Shown one piece after another: positions 18,386-27,390 of a DNA stretch of 64,000 nucleotides. The first letter of the stretch is position 1. Each line of letters starts with the position of its first letter. Source of the stretch: CAVOAK01 sp965217615 (GTDB lineage: Bacteria > Pseudomonadota > Alphaproteobacteria > UBA8366 > CAVOAK01); assembly GCA_965217615.1 (NCBI GenBank), contig CBDCIT010000047.1, positions 62,001 through 126,000 on the forward strand, in the 5' to 3' direction. The notes under the pieces were generated by a model that worked only from the letters and a program-made list of their open reading frames with translations, did not search any database and was not told the DNA's origin. The position numbers and the translations under genes were made by a program.

Positions 18386-20047
18386 ATGTTTGACGTGAGA
18401 GCCCTTCAGAGCGAGCGGCGGCCAGCGCCTCCCACAAAGGCTGCGGTATTCGCCCAACTTCTGCAGTCGCCGGAGCTGAATTTCGTGATGGAGGCCCATA
18501 ATGGGATCTCCGCGAAGATTGTCGAAGAAGCTGAGTTTCCAGCCATTTGGGCATCTGGTCTATCGGTTTCGTCGGCGCTTGGAGTCCGGGACCGCAATGA
18601 AGCGTCTTGGACACAGGTGCTCGAGGTGCTCGAGTTCATGTCGGACGCGGTCTCGATTCCCATTTTCGTCGATGGCGATACGGGCTATGGCGATTTTAAC
18701 AATTTCCGGCGTCTGACCGGCAAATTGTGCCAGCGTGGCATCGCCGCCGTTTGCATCGAAGACAAAGTATTTCCCAAGACAAATTCCTTTCTCGACGGCG
18801 ACCAGACATTGGCAGACGTCGACGAATTTTGCGGTAAGATCAAGGCGGGGAAAGATGCACAGACCGACGACGAATTCAGTGTGGTGGCGCGCGTCGAGGC
18901 CTTGATCGCGGGGCGCGGGATGGCGGAAGCGCTACGCCGCGCGGAGGCGTATCGGGTCGCTGGCGCCGACGGAATCTTGATACATTCGCGCATGTCCACG
19001 GCAGATGAGGTCCTGCAATTCGCCAGTGAATGGGCGGGCCGGGCGCCATTGGTGCTTGTGCCAACCAAATACTACATAACGCCGACAGACCGGTTTCGCG
19101 AGGCCGGAATATCGATCGCCATCTGGGCCAATCACAATTTGAGAGCGTCGATTTCGGCAATGCGGGAAACATGCCGGCAAATCATGAGCGACCAGAGCCT
19201 GATCGGCGTCGAGGGCAGGGTCGCCGATCTGAACGATGTGTTCGAGCTTTCCGGCAATACCGAGTTGGTCGAAGCGGAGGAGCGCTATTTACCCGTGGGT
19301 CGCGCGGGAATGAAGGCTATTCTTTTGGCAGCGAGCCGCGGCAGCAAGCTCGGAGAGCTGACGACCGACCGGCCCAAATGCATGTTGGAGGTCCGCGGTG
19401 TGCCGTTGCTGAGCAGGCTAACGCAACAGTTCAAACATGCGGGTGTTCGCGATATCACGGTTGTCGTTGGCTACAAGCACGAAGTTGTCGATCTGCCAGA
19501 TATCAGCAAACGCATAAACGCCGACTATGCGAGCACTGGCGAGGTCGTGTCGCTCGCGTGTGCGATGGAGGCACTTCACGGCGAATGTGTGCTGTCATAC
19601 GGCGATATCCTATTTCGACGCTACATATTGGACCTTCTTCTTGAAGTGGACGGCGATATTGTCGTTGTGGTTGAGGCCGGAGGAACCGACCGCGGCATAC
19701 ATGCCGCAAAGCAGACCACCGATCTTGCGAAATGCAGCATTCCGTTCTCTGACGACTATCTGGAGGACCAAGAGATAGAGCTGGAACAGATATCGGCCGA
19801 TCTCGACGATACCGCCGCAGACGGTGTATGGATTGGTCTCGTCAAGTTGAGTGCTCGCGGCTCCGAGCTCGTGCGCGATGAGATTTCAGAAATGCGCGAA
19901 GAAGGATCACATTCGACCGCCAGTCTGCCGGACGTCGTCAACCGGTTGATAGCAAAGGGTGTTAGACCTCGCGTCGTCTACATCGCCGGTCACTGGTTGG
20001 ATGTGAACGACGCTGTAGATTTGGCTAAGGCGCGCGACTTCCTGTAG
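18386..20047 (+). CDS. Phosphoenolpyruvate mutase fused to a nucleotidyltransferase domain
   Basis: A 553-residue two-domain protein. Residues 20-290 are a PEP phosphomutase of the isocitrate lyase superfamily: WASG at 55-58, DGDTGYG at 96-102 and the diagnostic EDKVFPKTNS at 125-134. It would make the C-P bond by converting PEP to phosphonopyruvate. From about residue 308 a second domain resembles sugar/choline-phosphate nucleotidyltransferases (LLAASRGSKLG, then DRPKCMLEV). In known systems such PepM-linked domains cytidylylate 2-aminoethylphosphonate (PntC-type activity). A GTG three codons in (18395) has better ribosome-site spacing than ATG 18386. First gene of the phosphonate operon, 160 bases after IS copy 2. 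Confidence 0.92.
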   Translation: MFDVRALQSERRPAPPTKAAVFAQLLQSPELNFVMEAHNGISAKIVEEAEFPAIWASGLSVSSALGVRDRNEASWTQVLEVLEFMSDAVSIPIFVDGDTGYGDFNNFRRLTGKLCQRGIAAVCIEDKVFPKTNSFLDGDQTLADVDEFCGKIKAGKDAQTDDEFSVVARVEALIAGRGMAEALRRAEAYRVAGADGILIHSRMSTADEVLQFASEWAGRAPLVLVPTKYYITPTDRFREAGISIAIWANHNLRASISAMRETCRQIMSDQSLIGVEGRVADLNDVFELSGNTELVEAEERYLPVGRAGMKAILLAASRGSKLGELTTDRPKCMLEVRGVPLLSRLTQQFKHAGVRDITVVVGYKHEVVDLPDISKRINADYASTGEVVSLACAMEALHGECVLSYGDILFRRYILDLLLEVDGDIVVVVEAGGTDRGIHAAKQTTDLAKCSIPFSDDYLEDQEIELEQISADLDDTAADGVWIGLVKLSARGSELVRDEISEMREEGSHSTASLPDVVNRLIAKGVRPRVVYIAGHWLDVNDAVDLAKARDFL

Positions 20048-20071
20048 CCGAAGAACGGCAGGTTTGAGCGC

Positions 20072-21244
20072 ATGATTTCTGCAGGTAGTTTTCTCGGGGA
20101 AGCGCGGTTGAGAGGCCTCGATTTCTATGCCGGGGTTCCATGCTCGTTTCTGACGCCGATCATCAACCATGTCATCAGTGATCGAAGCACCGACTATGTC
20201 GGCGCTGCAAGCGAAGGCGAGGCGGTTGCGATCGCGGCTGGCGCCTGGCTTGCTGGAAGGGGAACGGTGGTCATGTGCCAGAATTCTGGCCTCGGCAATG
20301 CCGTCAATCCACTCACCTCGCTCAACTGGCCATTCCGCATACCGACGCTTCTACTCGTTACGTGGCGTGGTCAGCCCGGCCTTGCGGATGAGCCACAACA
20401 TGAACTCATGGGCGAAGTAACACTGCGGCTTCTCGAGGACATCGGCGTCCGACATCAGCCGTTTCCCATTGACGCGGACCAGATCGCCAACTCGCTCGAT
20501 GCCGCACGGGCAACGATGGACGAGATCGGGCTCCCCTTCGCATTCGTCATGGAGAAGGGCTCGGTGGAGAGTGAGGGCCTCGATGAGCCGCCATTGCGCT
20601 TGCAAGTGCGAGGCCGGAGGAGCGATCTCGTGGACGGCGGGGCCCGACCCACTCGGATTGCGGCTTTGGAGTGCGTGTTGGCAGAAATTTCGGATGAGGC
20701 TGCAATCATTGCCACGACAGGCAAGTGCGGGCGCGAATTGTTTACCTTGGCCGACCGGCCGCAGCATCTCTACCAAGTCGGCTCCATGGGATGCGCCAGT
20801 GCGATGGCTTTGGGCGTGGCCCTCAATGTCGATCGGCCGGTCGTCGCCCTAGATGGTGATGGTGCGGCACTAATGAAGATGGGAACGCTTGCGACGATCG
20901 GCACACAAGCGCCGACAAACCTGGTGCATATCATTCTCGACAACGGCGTTCACGATTCAACGGGCGGACAGTTGACCGTTTCGTTGAACGTTGATTTCGC
21001 CGCCGTTGCTTTGGCGTGTGGTTACCGTAGCGTGGCCTCCGCCGATTCGCTGCCGGGCTTCAAGCAGGCATTGCGGGATACCTCGGCGGCGCAGGGACCG
21101 CATATGATTCACGTGCGAATCAAGCCGGGCAGCATCGAAAACCTTGGCCGTCCGACAGTGAAGCCAGCCGATGTCGCGCGCCGATTTCAGGCCTTCCTTC
21201 TGCCTAACGCCGGTGTGGTGTTGTCTGAAGGATCCGCTTCATGA
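20072..21244 (+). CDS. Phosphonopyruvate decarboxylase (ThDP-dependent)
   Basis: This 390-residue ThDP enzyme decarboxylates phosphonopyruvate to phosphonoacetaldehyde, the irreversible step that drives phosphonate synthesis. The cofactor glutamate lies in ASEGEAVAIAAG near residue 50, and the ThDP motif GDGAALMKMG through ILDNGVHDSTGG occupies about 270-305. Length and single-chain layout match Ppd rather than split sulfopyruvate decarboxylase. It begins 24 bases after the PEP mutase gene and overlaps the transaminase start by 4 bases (ATGA), indicating translational coupling. Confidence 0.93.
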   Translation: MISAGSFLGEARLRGLDFYAGVPCSFLTPIINHVISDRSTDYVGAASEGEAVAIAAGAWLAGRGTVVMCQNSGLGNAVNPLTSLNWPFRIPTLLLVTWRGQPGLADEPQHELMGEVTLRLLEDIGVRHQPFPIDADQIANSLDAARATMDEIGLPFAFVMEKGSVESEGLDEPPLRLQVRGRRSDLVDGGARPTRIAALECVLAEISDEAAIIATTGKCGRELFTLADRPQHLYQVGSMGCASAMALGVALNVDRPVVALDGDGAALMKMGTLATIGTQAPTNLVHIILDNGVHDSTGGQLTVSLNVDFAAVALACGYRSVASADSLPGFKQALRDTSAAQGPHMIHVRIKPGSIENLGRPTVKPADVARRFQAFLLPNAGVVLSEGSAS

Positions 21245-22389
21245 ACATAGATCGTCGCGATCCGATTCTGCTGACCCCGGGTCCGCTGACGACAGCGCGG
21301 GCGACCAAAGAGGCCATGCTCCGTGATTGGGGTGCGCGCGACCATGACTTCGTGGCTTTGAGCCAGCAAGTTTGCGGCCGCCTCTTGGAAATCGCAGGCG
21401 ATAACGGAAGCTACGTTTGCGTGCCGCTCCAAGGGAGTGGAACATTTGCGGTCGAGGCTATGATCGGGACGCTCGTTCCGACCAGTGGCAAGCTCCTCAT
21501 TCTTGTGAATGGTGCATATGGCCACCGCATGGCGCGCATCTGCGGCTATTTGAAACTTGATTATGCGACGTATGAGGTGGCCGAAGACGAAACGCATGAC
21601 GCAAGCCGCCTCGACGCCATTCTCGATGATGATCCGGCAATCAGCTATGTCGCCATCGTCCATTGCGAGACGACTTCTGGAATTCTCAATCCCGTGTCAG
21701 ATTTCGCAGAGGTGGTTGATCGCCATGGCCGTTGCCTGCTCCTCGATTCGGTAAGCAGTTTTGGAGCATTGCCGTTCGACTGCGGCAACGGTCGTTTTGG
21801 GGCTCTCGCTTTGTCCGCAAACAAGTGCCTAGAGGGAGTCCCCGGCCTTGCGTTCGTCATTTGCCGACGCGACATGCTTGAGGCGAGCGCCGGCAACGCG
21901 CATTCCCTTAGCCTTGATCTCTACGATCAGTGGAACTCAATGGGAGACAACGGCCAGTGGCGGTTTACGCCACCGACCCAGGTCATTGCAGCCTTTCACC
22001 AAGCGCTTCTCGAGCACGCAGAGGAGGGTGGTGTTGAGCGGCGCCACCAACGCTATATGGAAAATTGCCGCATGTTGGTCGACGGCATGCGCAAACTGGG
22101 GTTTGAGACGTTGTTGCGCGACGACCTGCAGGCGCCAATCATCGTTACTTTTCACATGCCAGCGGATCCGATGTTTGAGTTCAATGCATTCTACGAAGGC
22201 TTACGCGCTAAGGGCTACGTCATCTATCCAGGCAAACTTGCGAAGGCCGACAGTTTCCGGATTGGCTGCATCGGTCATTTGGGCGCCGCAGAAATCGCAG
22301 GTGCACTTGCGGCGGTTGGGGAAACGCTAAAAGAGATGAACGTCGTCAATCGGGGCCGGCTTGCCAAGTCCGAGATGGCTAGCAGTTAG
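21241..22389 (+). CDS. 2-aminoethylphosphonate transaminase (class V PLP enzyme)
   Basis: This 382-residue aminotransferase belongs to the PhnW/AepZ family and would interconvert phosphonoacetaldehyde and 2-aminoethylphosphonate. It begins LLTPGPLTT, a family hallmark. The PLP aspartate lies in LLLDSVSSFGALPFD (about 165-180) and the Schiff-base lysine in LSANKCLEGVPG (about residue 194). As the third gene after PEP mutase and the decarboxylase, a biosynthetic direction is likely. The ATGA overlap couples it to the decarboxylase. hpnA follows in the same direction after 46 bases. Confidence 0.92.
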   Translation: MNIDRRDPILLTPGPLTTARATKEAMLRDWGARDHDFVALSQQVCGRLLEIAGDNGSYVCVPLQGSGTFAVEAMIGTLVPTSGKLLILVNGAYGHRMARICGYLKLDYATYEVAEDETHDASRLDAILDDDPAISYVAIVHCETTSGILNPVSDFAEVVDRHGRCLLLDSVSSFGALPFDCGNGRFGALALSANKCLEGVPGLAFVICRRDMLEASAGNAHSLSLDLYDQWNSMGDNGQWRFTPPTQVIAAFHQALLEHAEEGGVERRHQRYMENCRMLVDGMRKLGFETLLRDDLQAPIIVTFHMPADPMFEFNAFYEGLRAKGYVIYPGKLAKADSFRIGCIGHLGAAEIAGALAAVGETLKEMNVVNRGRLAKSEMASS

Positions 22390-22435
22390 CGTTTGGCATG
22401 ATCGGTACGCTCATTAGTATCGTGTTGGCGAACTA

Positions 22436-23428
22436 TTGACGATCTTGGTCACCGGTGCGTCGGGATTTGTCGGCTCCGCGGTCTTACGTAGGCTGGTTGC
22501 AGACGGCAAGAGTTCGCGTGCCTTGGTGCGCCCGACCAGCAATCGCGCCAATCTAAAGGGTCTCGATGTCGAAATCGTGGAGGGCGATCTTACCGATCTA
22601 GCGTCGCTGCGTGCCGCGGTTACCGGCTGTGACGGCATGTTCCACGTTGCTGCCGACTACCGGCTTTGGGTCCGCGATTCGGAGGAGATGTTCCAAACCA
22701 ATGTCGTCGGCACGCGCGACATCATGCGCGCCGCCGCAGACGCCGGCGTCGAGAAGATTGTCTACACGAGCAGTGTCGCAACCCTTGGGCTGCCGGCTGG
22801 TGGTGGAATGGGTGACGAAAAGACACCCGTTTCCGAAGACGACATGGTCGGTGTGTATAAGCGCTCGAAGTTTAGGGCAGAGGAGGAAGTGCGTCGTCAG
22901 ATTGAGGATACGCGCCTTCCGGCAGTTATCGTCAATCCTTCAGCGCCAGTCGGTCCAGGCGATCTCAAACCAACACCAACGGGGAGAATGGTCGTCGATG
23001 CTGCCTCCGGGAGGATGCCCGCATATGTAGACACAGGTCTCAACATTGTGCATGTGGACGATGTCGCAAATGGACATCTGCTGGCCTACCAACACGGTCA
23101 AGTTGGCGAGCGGTACGTTTTGGGCGGCGAAAACTTGAGCCTCCAAGCGATCCTGCGCGAAATTGCGGCGATCGTCGGCCGGCCGGTTCCGCGAATTAGG
23201 CTGCCACACAACCTCATTTTACCTGTCGCGTACGCGGCCGAGGCGATTGCGCGGATAACCAATGGTGCTGAGCCGTTCGTTGCCATAGATAGCGTCCGCA
23301 TGGCAAAAAAACGGATGTACTACTCAAGCGAAAAAGCGATATCGGCGCTGGGGTACAGTGCCCGGCCGGCCTGCGAGGCGCTACAGGACGCAATCGCTTG
23401 GTTTCGAGAACACCGCTATGTAAGTTGA
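22436..23428 (+). CDS. hpnA: Hopanoid-associated sugar epimerase HpnA
   Basis: This 330-residue extended SDR (NAD-dependent epimerase/dehydratase) has the nucleotide motif TGASGFVGSAV at the N-terminus and the catalytic YxxxK as VYKRSKFRAEEEV near residue 140. HpnA is found in many hopanoid clusters and is thought to act on the sugar part of the extended side chain; its substrate is unproven. The start is TTG 22436. Its position directly behind the phosphonate transaminase, rather than with the other hpn genes, physically links the two pathways. Confidence 0.88.
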   Translation: MTILVTGASGFVGSAVLRRLVADGKSSRALVRPTSNRANLKGLDVEIVEGDLTDLASLRAAVTGCDGMFHVAADYRLWVRDSEEMFQTNVVGTRDIMRAAADAGVEKIVYTSSVATLGLPAGGGMGDEKTPVSEDDMVGVYKRSKFRAEEEVRRQIEDTRLPAVIVNPSAPVGPGDLKPTPTGRMVVDAASGRMPAYVDTGLNIVHVDDVANGHLLAYQHGQVGERYVLGGENLSLQAILREIAAIVGRPVPRIRLPHNLILPVAYAAEAIARITNGAEPFVAIDSVRMAKKRMYYSSEKAISALGYSARPACEALQDAIAWFREHRYVS

Positions 23429-23479
23429 TGCTAGCGCTATCTCCCGAGCACCATTTCGGGCGAGTTTAAGTGCCGGGAG

Positions 23480-23926
23480 CTAGTGTCCGATGACGTGCAG
23501 GACCAGCTCTCTATCGCGTGGAATGCGCCGGTGCTCAAATAAGTAGATTCCCTGATACCTGCCGAGCATCATCTCACCATCGCTAACGGGTATGCTGAGA
23601 TGAGTTTGTGTGAGCGCGCCCTTGATATGCGCCGGCATGTCGTCTTCGCCCTCGGCAATGTGTCGGTAAAGACTGAGCTCCTCCGGAACGAGATTGTGGA
23701 AGAACGTCTCGAGGTCACGTTCAACGTCGGTGTCGAAATTCTCCTGAATCAGAATCGATGCGGAGGTGTGACGAATATAGATGGTCAACATGCCATCACG
23801 CACCGGCTGGGTCGCGACCCAAGACGCAATGTCCTCTGTAATCTCGCACAGACCCTGAACCTTCGCTTTGATGGTGAGCCTATGCTGCCTTTGTTGCATG
23901 AATATTTCAGTCGTCTGTACGGTCAT
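23480..23926 (-). CDS. YjbQ family protein (UPF0047)
   Basis: This 148-residue protein has the YjbQ-family active-site signatures RHTSASILIQEN and HIAEGEDDMPAHIKGAL, with conserved His and Asp/Glu residues. Family members have been reported to have weak thiamine phosphate synthase activity, but their real role is unknown. It is convergent with hpnA and stands alone between the phosphonate operon and the second nucleotidyltransferase. No link to phosphonates is evident. Confidence 0.88.
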   Translation of the reverse strand: MTVQTTEIFMQQRQHRLTIKAKVQGLCEITEDIASWVATQPVRDGMLTIYIRHTSASILIQENFDTDVERDLETFFHNLVPEELSLYRHIAEGEDDMPAHIKGALTQTHLSIPVSDGEMMLGRYQGIYLFEHRRIPRDRELVLHVIGH

Positions 23927-24283
23927 GTGCGGTTCTCGGTTCGAAATGCGGAAGTTGTAGGGGTTGCTGGCGCTAGGGTGTAATCGCTATGCCGCATGGT
24001 TTTAATTGAAGCATACGCCTGTCGAAGGGCCTTCGTAGCGCAAGAGATAACACGCCCGTAGCGCTTATCGGGAGCCCCTACTATTGGCAAGATTCCAAAA
24101 CAAATGTTCATCCGAATTTCGTAGCTTGCAATTACGCGATACGTCCCTTGGATCCCGCCGACGCTGGCTTGGTTAGTATGCTTGCTCACTCGGGCAGCGC
24201 GACATATGAGTGAAGAGCAGTCGGCTCAGATTAGGTTAGGGTTCGCTTGCAGAAATCGACGCAGGTCTTAAGGCGAGAGTGAA
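23927..24283. other. Intergenic region without a recognisable gene
   Basis: This 357 bp stretch lies between divergent yjbQ and the nucleotidyltransferase gene and should hold both promoters. I see no convincing protein, RNA gene or long repeat. It is somewhat richer in AT than its neighbours. A GCGAGAG lies just upstream of the ATG at 24284 as a possible ribosome site. Confidence 0.5.
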
Positions 24284-25045
24284 ATGAAGGCAGTCATGTT
24301 GGCGGCTGGGGTAGGAAATCGGCTCTTTGGCGACGACGGCACGCAACTACCCAAGGCGCTAATCCGTCTCAACGGCAAGAGCCTACTGCAGCGGCATATC
24401 GAGAATTTGATCGACCTAGGTGTTGAGGAATTGGTGCTGGTCTGTGGCTATCGCATGGACGAGCTTGTCGCGGAGGCGGAGTCACGAGCGCCGCCAGGGT
24501 TCGTTCGGCCGCTTCTCAACCCAGACTTTCGAGAAGGCTCCGTGGTGTCACTATGGACGGCACGCGATGAGTTGCGGTCGGGCGCGGACATCCTGCTCAT
24601 GGACGCAGACGTGCTTTATGACTCCGCATTGCTACGCTGCCTCGTTGAGGCCCCGCAAGAAAACTGCATTTTGCTGGATCGGGCGATTGAGGACGGCGAC
24701 GAGCCGGTAAAGATTTGCGTGCTGGACGGCGAGTTGGTCGATTTTGGCAAGATCGTCGAGGGCGACTTTGACTTCATTGGCGAGTGGCCTGGCTTTCTGC
24801 GTGCATCGCCGCACGTTGCCGCAAGGCTCGCGGAGGCCAGCGAAGCCTACATAAAGGATGGCAGGCGGGAGGCGATCTGCGAACTGGCTATTCGCGATGC
24901 CCTGCTCTCAGTGCCGCGCGGAACATTTCAATTTGTGGACATCACCGGTATCCCGTGGATCGAAATCGATTTTCCGACTGATCTCGATCGCGCAAGAGAT
25001 GTAATCCTGCCTCAGATCGATCGTAACGGTCGCGGCCCTGACTAA
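24284..25045 (+). CDS. Nucleotidyltransferase, LicC/PntC-like (candidate CTP:phosphonate cytidylyltransferase)
   Basis: This 253-residue sugar-nucleotidyltransferase fold begins MKAVMLAAGVGNRL, with the acceptor-phosphate lysine region LPKALIRLNG; ILLMDADVLYD near residue 100 supplies metal-binding aspartates. The family includes phosphocholine cytidylyltransferase LicC and 2-aminoethylphosphonate cytidylyltransferase. Three CDP-alcohol phosphatidyltransferases follow, so activation of AEP (or hydroxy-AEP) to a CMP ester is a reasonable inference. It would be redundant with, or specialised relative to, the domain fused to PEP mutase. Converges on the dioxygenase gene. Confidence 0.82.
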   Translation: MKAVMLAAGVGNRLFGDDGTQLPKALIRLNGKSLLQRHIENLIDLGVEELVLVCGYRMDELVAEAESRAPPGFVRPLLNPDFREGSVVSLWTARDELRSGADILLMDADVLYDSALLRCLVEAPQENCILLDRAIEDGDEPVKICVLDGELVDFGKIVEGDFDFIGEWPGFLRASPHVAARLAEASEAYIKDGRREAICELAIRDALLSVPRGTFQFVDITGIPWIEIDFPTDLDRARDVILPQIDRNGRGPD

Positions 25046-25061
25046 TTGTCATGGTCCCCTG

Positions 25062-25823
25062 TTAAACGCGAAAGACGTACTTTTTGCCTGGTTCACGCTC
25101 AATATCTGGCGGGTAGGATCGGCGTTTGTCCGCATAGTAGCGGGCGAGATTGTCGCCGGCCGAGATCCGGTTGTATGTCACATAGTAAAGACGACGCGAG
25201 CAATTGCTCCGGTTGGGTTCCGAGGCGTGGGGCGCGTAGCAATCGAGGAAAATTAGGTCGCCCGGCTTGGTCGGACAGGACACGAAATCCATACCCTGCA
25301 TGTCTGTTTCGTCCAGTGGTTCCCACATCCGGAACAGGCCTCGTTTGTGATGGCCCCGAACGACCTTCAGGCAACCGTTCTCCTCAGTTGCCTCGTCAAT
25401 GCATACGAGTACGTTGACGAAGAAGTCGGCGTAAGCGTCCCATCCTGCTTGAGAGTCCTGGTGGGGCTTGAAGCCGTCTCCGCCGGGCAGCTTGAAATTG
25501 ATCTTCTCCTTGAACAACACTGCCTCTTCGCCCAACAGTTGGCCGACCGGCGCTTTTAGCGCGGTCGTCAGTTCGGCGAACCCTGCGTGATTGCCGGAAA
25601 TATTCTCGATCCGCGAACGAATTTTTTCGTTCGGATAGGTGAGGCTCTGTTCCCAATAGACCCAGTGTTTACCGCGCTCTTCGGGAATCGCCGTCAATTC
25701 GTCGCACCATTGCGCGATACGCGCCACGGTGCTGGCTCCGAATGCGCCGGGGACGATAAGACAGCCGTCGCGTTCGAAGTCGCTGATCTGTTCATCGTCG
25801 AGGACAACGGCCTCAGGCATCAA
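25062..25823 (-). CDS. PhyH-family Fe(II)/2-oxoglutarate dioxygenase, PhnY-like
   Basis: This 253-residue phytanoyl-CoA dioxygenase-family protein carries the iron facial triad HQDSQAGWD (His, Asp) and YAPHASEPN (distal His), followed by the 2-oxoglutarate arginine in SRRLYYVTYN. The segment FKEKINFKLPGGDGFKPHQD and GCLKVVRGHHKRGLF resemble, from memory, PhnY, which hydroxylates 2-aminoethylphosphonate at C1. No PhnZ partner (which would cleave the C-P bond) is in the window, so hydroxylation may be a tailoring step giving 1-hydroxy-2-aminoethylphosphonate. Assignment to the family is firm; substrate is inferred. Confidence 0.82.
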   Translation of the reverse strand: MMPEAVVLDDEQISDFERDGCLIVPGAFGASTVARIAQWCDELTAIPEERGKHWVYWEQSLTYPNEKIRSRIENISGNHAGFAELTTALKAPVGQLLGEEAVLFKEKINFKLPGGDGFKPHQDSQAGWDAYADFFVNVLVCIDEATEENGCLKVVRGHHKRGLFRMWEPLDETDMQGMDFVSCPTKPGDLIFLDCYAPHASEPNRSNCSRRLYYVTYNRISAGDNLARYYADKRRSYPPDIEREPGKKYVFRV

Positions 25824-25968
25824 GGGGGACCTTAAGAGAATGCTGCAATGCTGCGGAATCTAACAGCGCAACAATTGGCGGGCAACCGGGCCGATATACA
25901 TGACCATGGCTTGGATTGTCCAATTCCTACTGCTAAACACAAGGCGTATTCCCATTCGGCGATAACCA

Positions 25969-26568
25969 TTGAGTCATAACACGTGGATACATCGTGGCCT
26001 TCGGCCGTTGGTTCGTCCGCTGGCCGCAACGTCGCTGACGCCGAACCAGGTTACGACCCTGCGCCTGCTGACAGGATTTGCAGCGGCACTCGCCGTTTCA
26101 GTGGGGTCGGGTCCGTGGCCGCATGTCGGCGGACTGTTGTTTGCCGTGTCGGTCGCCCTCGACCGCCTCGACGGTGAGCTCGCGCGGCTGACCGGGCAGA
26201 CCAGCCAGTGGGGTCATCGCTACGATCTCGTTTCTGACGCAGCGGTCAACATGGCGATATTCATCGGCCTAGCGTTCGGCGTACGGGACGGCACCTTCGG
26301 CCCATGGGCGATACCCATGGGCTTCGCTGCTGGCCTTTCGGTGGTCTTGATTCAGTGGAAAGTAATGCGCGTCGAGGCTCAGACCGGCGAGCACAATTCT
26401 GCACAGTTGCAGAGTTTCGCGGGTTTCGATGCGGATGATGCGATTCTCGTGGTGCCGCTTGCGGTCTGGGCAGGCGGCATGGAACCGCTGCTTGCCGCTG
26501 CCGCGATCGCTGCACCGATCTTTGCTCTTCTGTTCTTTCTCAAATTCCGCAGCGTAACTGGGTCGTAA
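25969..26568 (+). CDS. CDP-alcohol phosphatidyltransferase family protein, first copy
   Basis: This 199-residue integral membrane protein has the complete family signature D-x2-DG-x2-AR-x8-G-x3-D-x3-D, running from DRLDGELAR to GHRYDLVSD near residues 65-90. Enzymes with this motif transfer a phosphoalcohol from a CDP- or CMP-activated donor to a lipid or polyol hydroxyl. About five or six hydrophobic helices surround it. With the neighbouring phosphonate and nucleotidyltransferase genes, CMP-aminoethylphosphonate is a candidate donor. It faces the second copy convergently. Confidence 0.85.
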   Translation: MSHNTWIHRGLRPLVRPLAATSLTPNQVTTLRLLTGFAAALAVSVGSGPWPHVGGLLFAVSVALDRLDGELARLTGQTSQWGHRYDLVSDAAVNMAIFIGLAFGVRDGTFGPWAIPMGFAAGLSVVLIQWKVMRVEAQTGEHNSAQLQSFAGFDADDAILVVPLAVWAGGMEPLLAAAAIAAPIFALLFFLKFRSVTGS

Positions 26569-26611
26569 AACACTAGATAGCGCGGCCTCCCCATTTGGGC
26601 ATAAATGCCCG

Positions 26612-27256
26612 CTATCGTTCCAATGCATGTCGCGCTGCATTGAGGACCCAAACCGACCAAATGACATAGATGACGGCGCCTATACTCGCTGCTACGAAGA
26701 ATGGCAGGAGGAAGCCAAGCCAAGTAATTGGTGCCAAGAGGTAAATGCCGTCTTCAAGTTCGAATCCCGCATATGCGGGATATCCAACCGTGTCGCTAGC
26801 GTCCGCCGAATCGAGTAGGCGATCGCGTCCAAGATTGAGAAAAAGCGCGATGACGGCGCAGGCTGAAGCCGCCAAACCCAATATCGTTGCCCAGCCGCCA
26901 AGTGGGCCGTGGGAGAGGCCGAGCCCCATACATAGAAAAAAAGCGGCATAGCTGCTAGCGCCAGTGAAATAGTCAAAATGATACCCGAAACGCGACGTCG
27001 TTCCTTTTTGGCGGGCGAGCTCTCCGTCGAAATGATCTAGGAATCGTGCGAAAACGAACAAGCCGGCACCCCAGTTGTAGGCTTGCAGGTCGCCGGCGGC
27101 AAACAGGACGGCTCCCAACAAGGCAAGCAACAGCGTCACTGTGGTGACCTGGTTGGGCGTAATAGGCGTGCGCACGAGAGGCCTGACCATCACCCGCGCT
27201 ACTTTCTGATCCCAGGGCGGAATTTTCACGGCCGGCACGCGTCCTCGCCCGCCCAA
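26612..27256 (-). CDS. CDP-alcohol phosphatidyltransferase-like protein lacking the last catalytic Asp
   Basis: A 214-residue multi-helix membrane protein related to its two neighbours. The signature reads DHFDGELAR, eight residues, GYHFD and then YFTG, so the fourth aspartate, the general base in this family, is replaced by glycine. The N-terminal TPITPNQVTT segment matches the family. It may be inactive, a regulatory partner of another copy, or an enzyme with altered chemistry. It is transcribed away from hpnN and toward the first copy. Confidence 0.8.
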   Translation of the reverse strand: MGGRGRVPAVKIPPWDQKVARVMVRPLVRTPITPNQVTTVTLLLALLGAVLFAAGDLQAYNWGAGLFVFARFLDHFDGELARQKGTTSRFGYHFDYFTGASSYAAFFLCMGLGLSHGPLGGWATILGLAASACAVIALFLNLGRDRLLDSADASDTVGYPAYAGFELEDGIYLLAPITWLGFLLPFFVAASIGAVIYVIWSVWVLNAARHALER

Positions 27257-27390
27257 TAAGGGTCATACTTGGATGTAACAATCATGGGCCGATTCGCTTC
27301 AATCACGGCGACCACATTGTTCGGATGGCTGCCTTGTCCATAAACCGGGAACGACGTAATAAGCGACCTCCGTCGCATGTTAGAGGCTCT

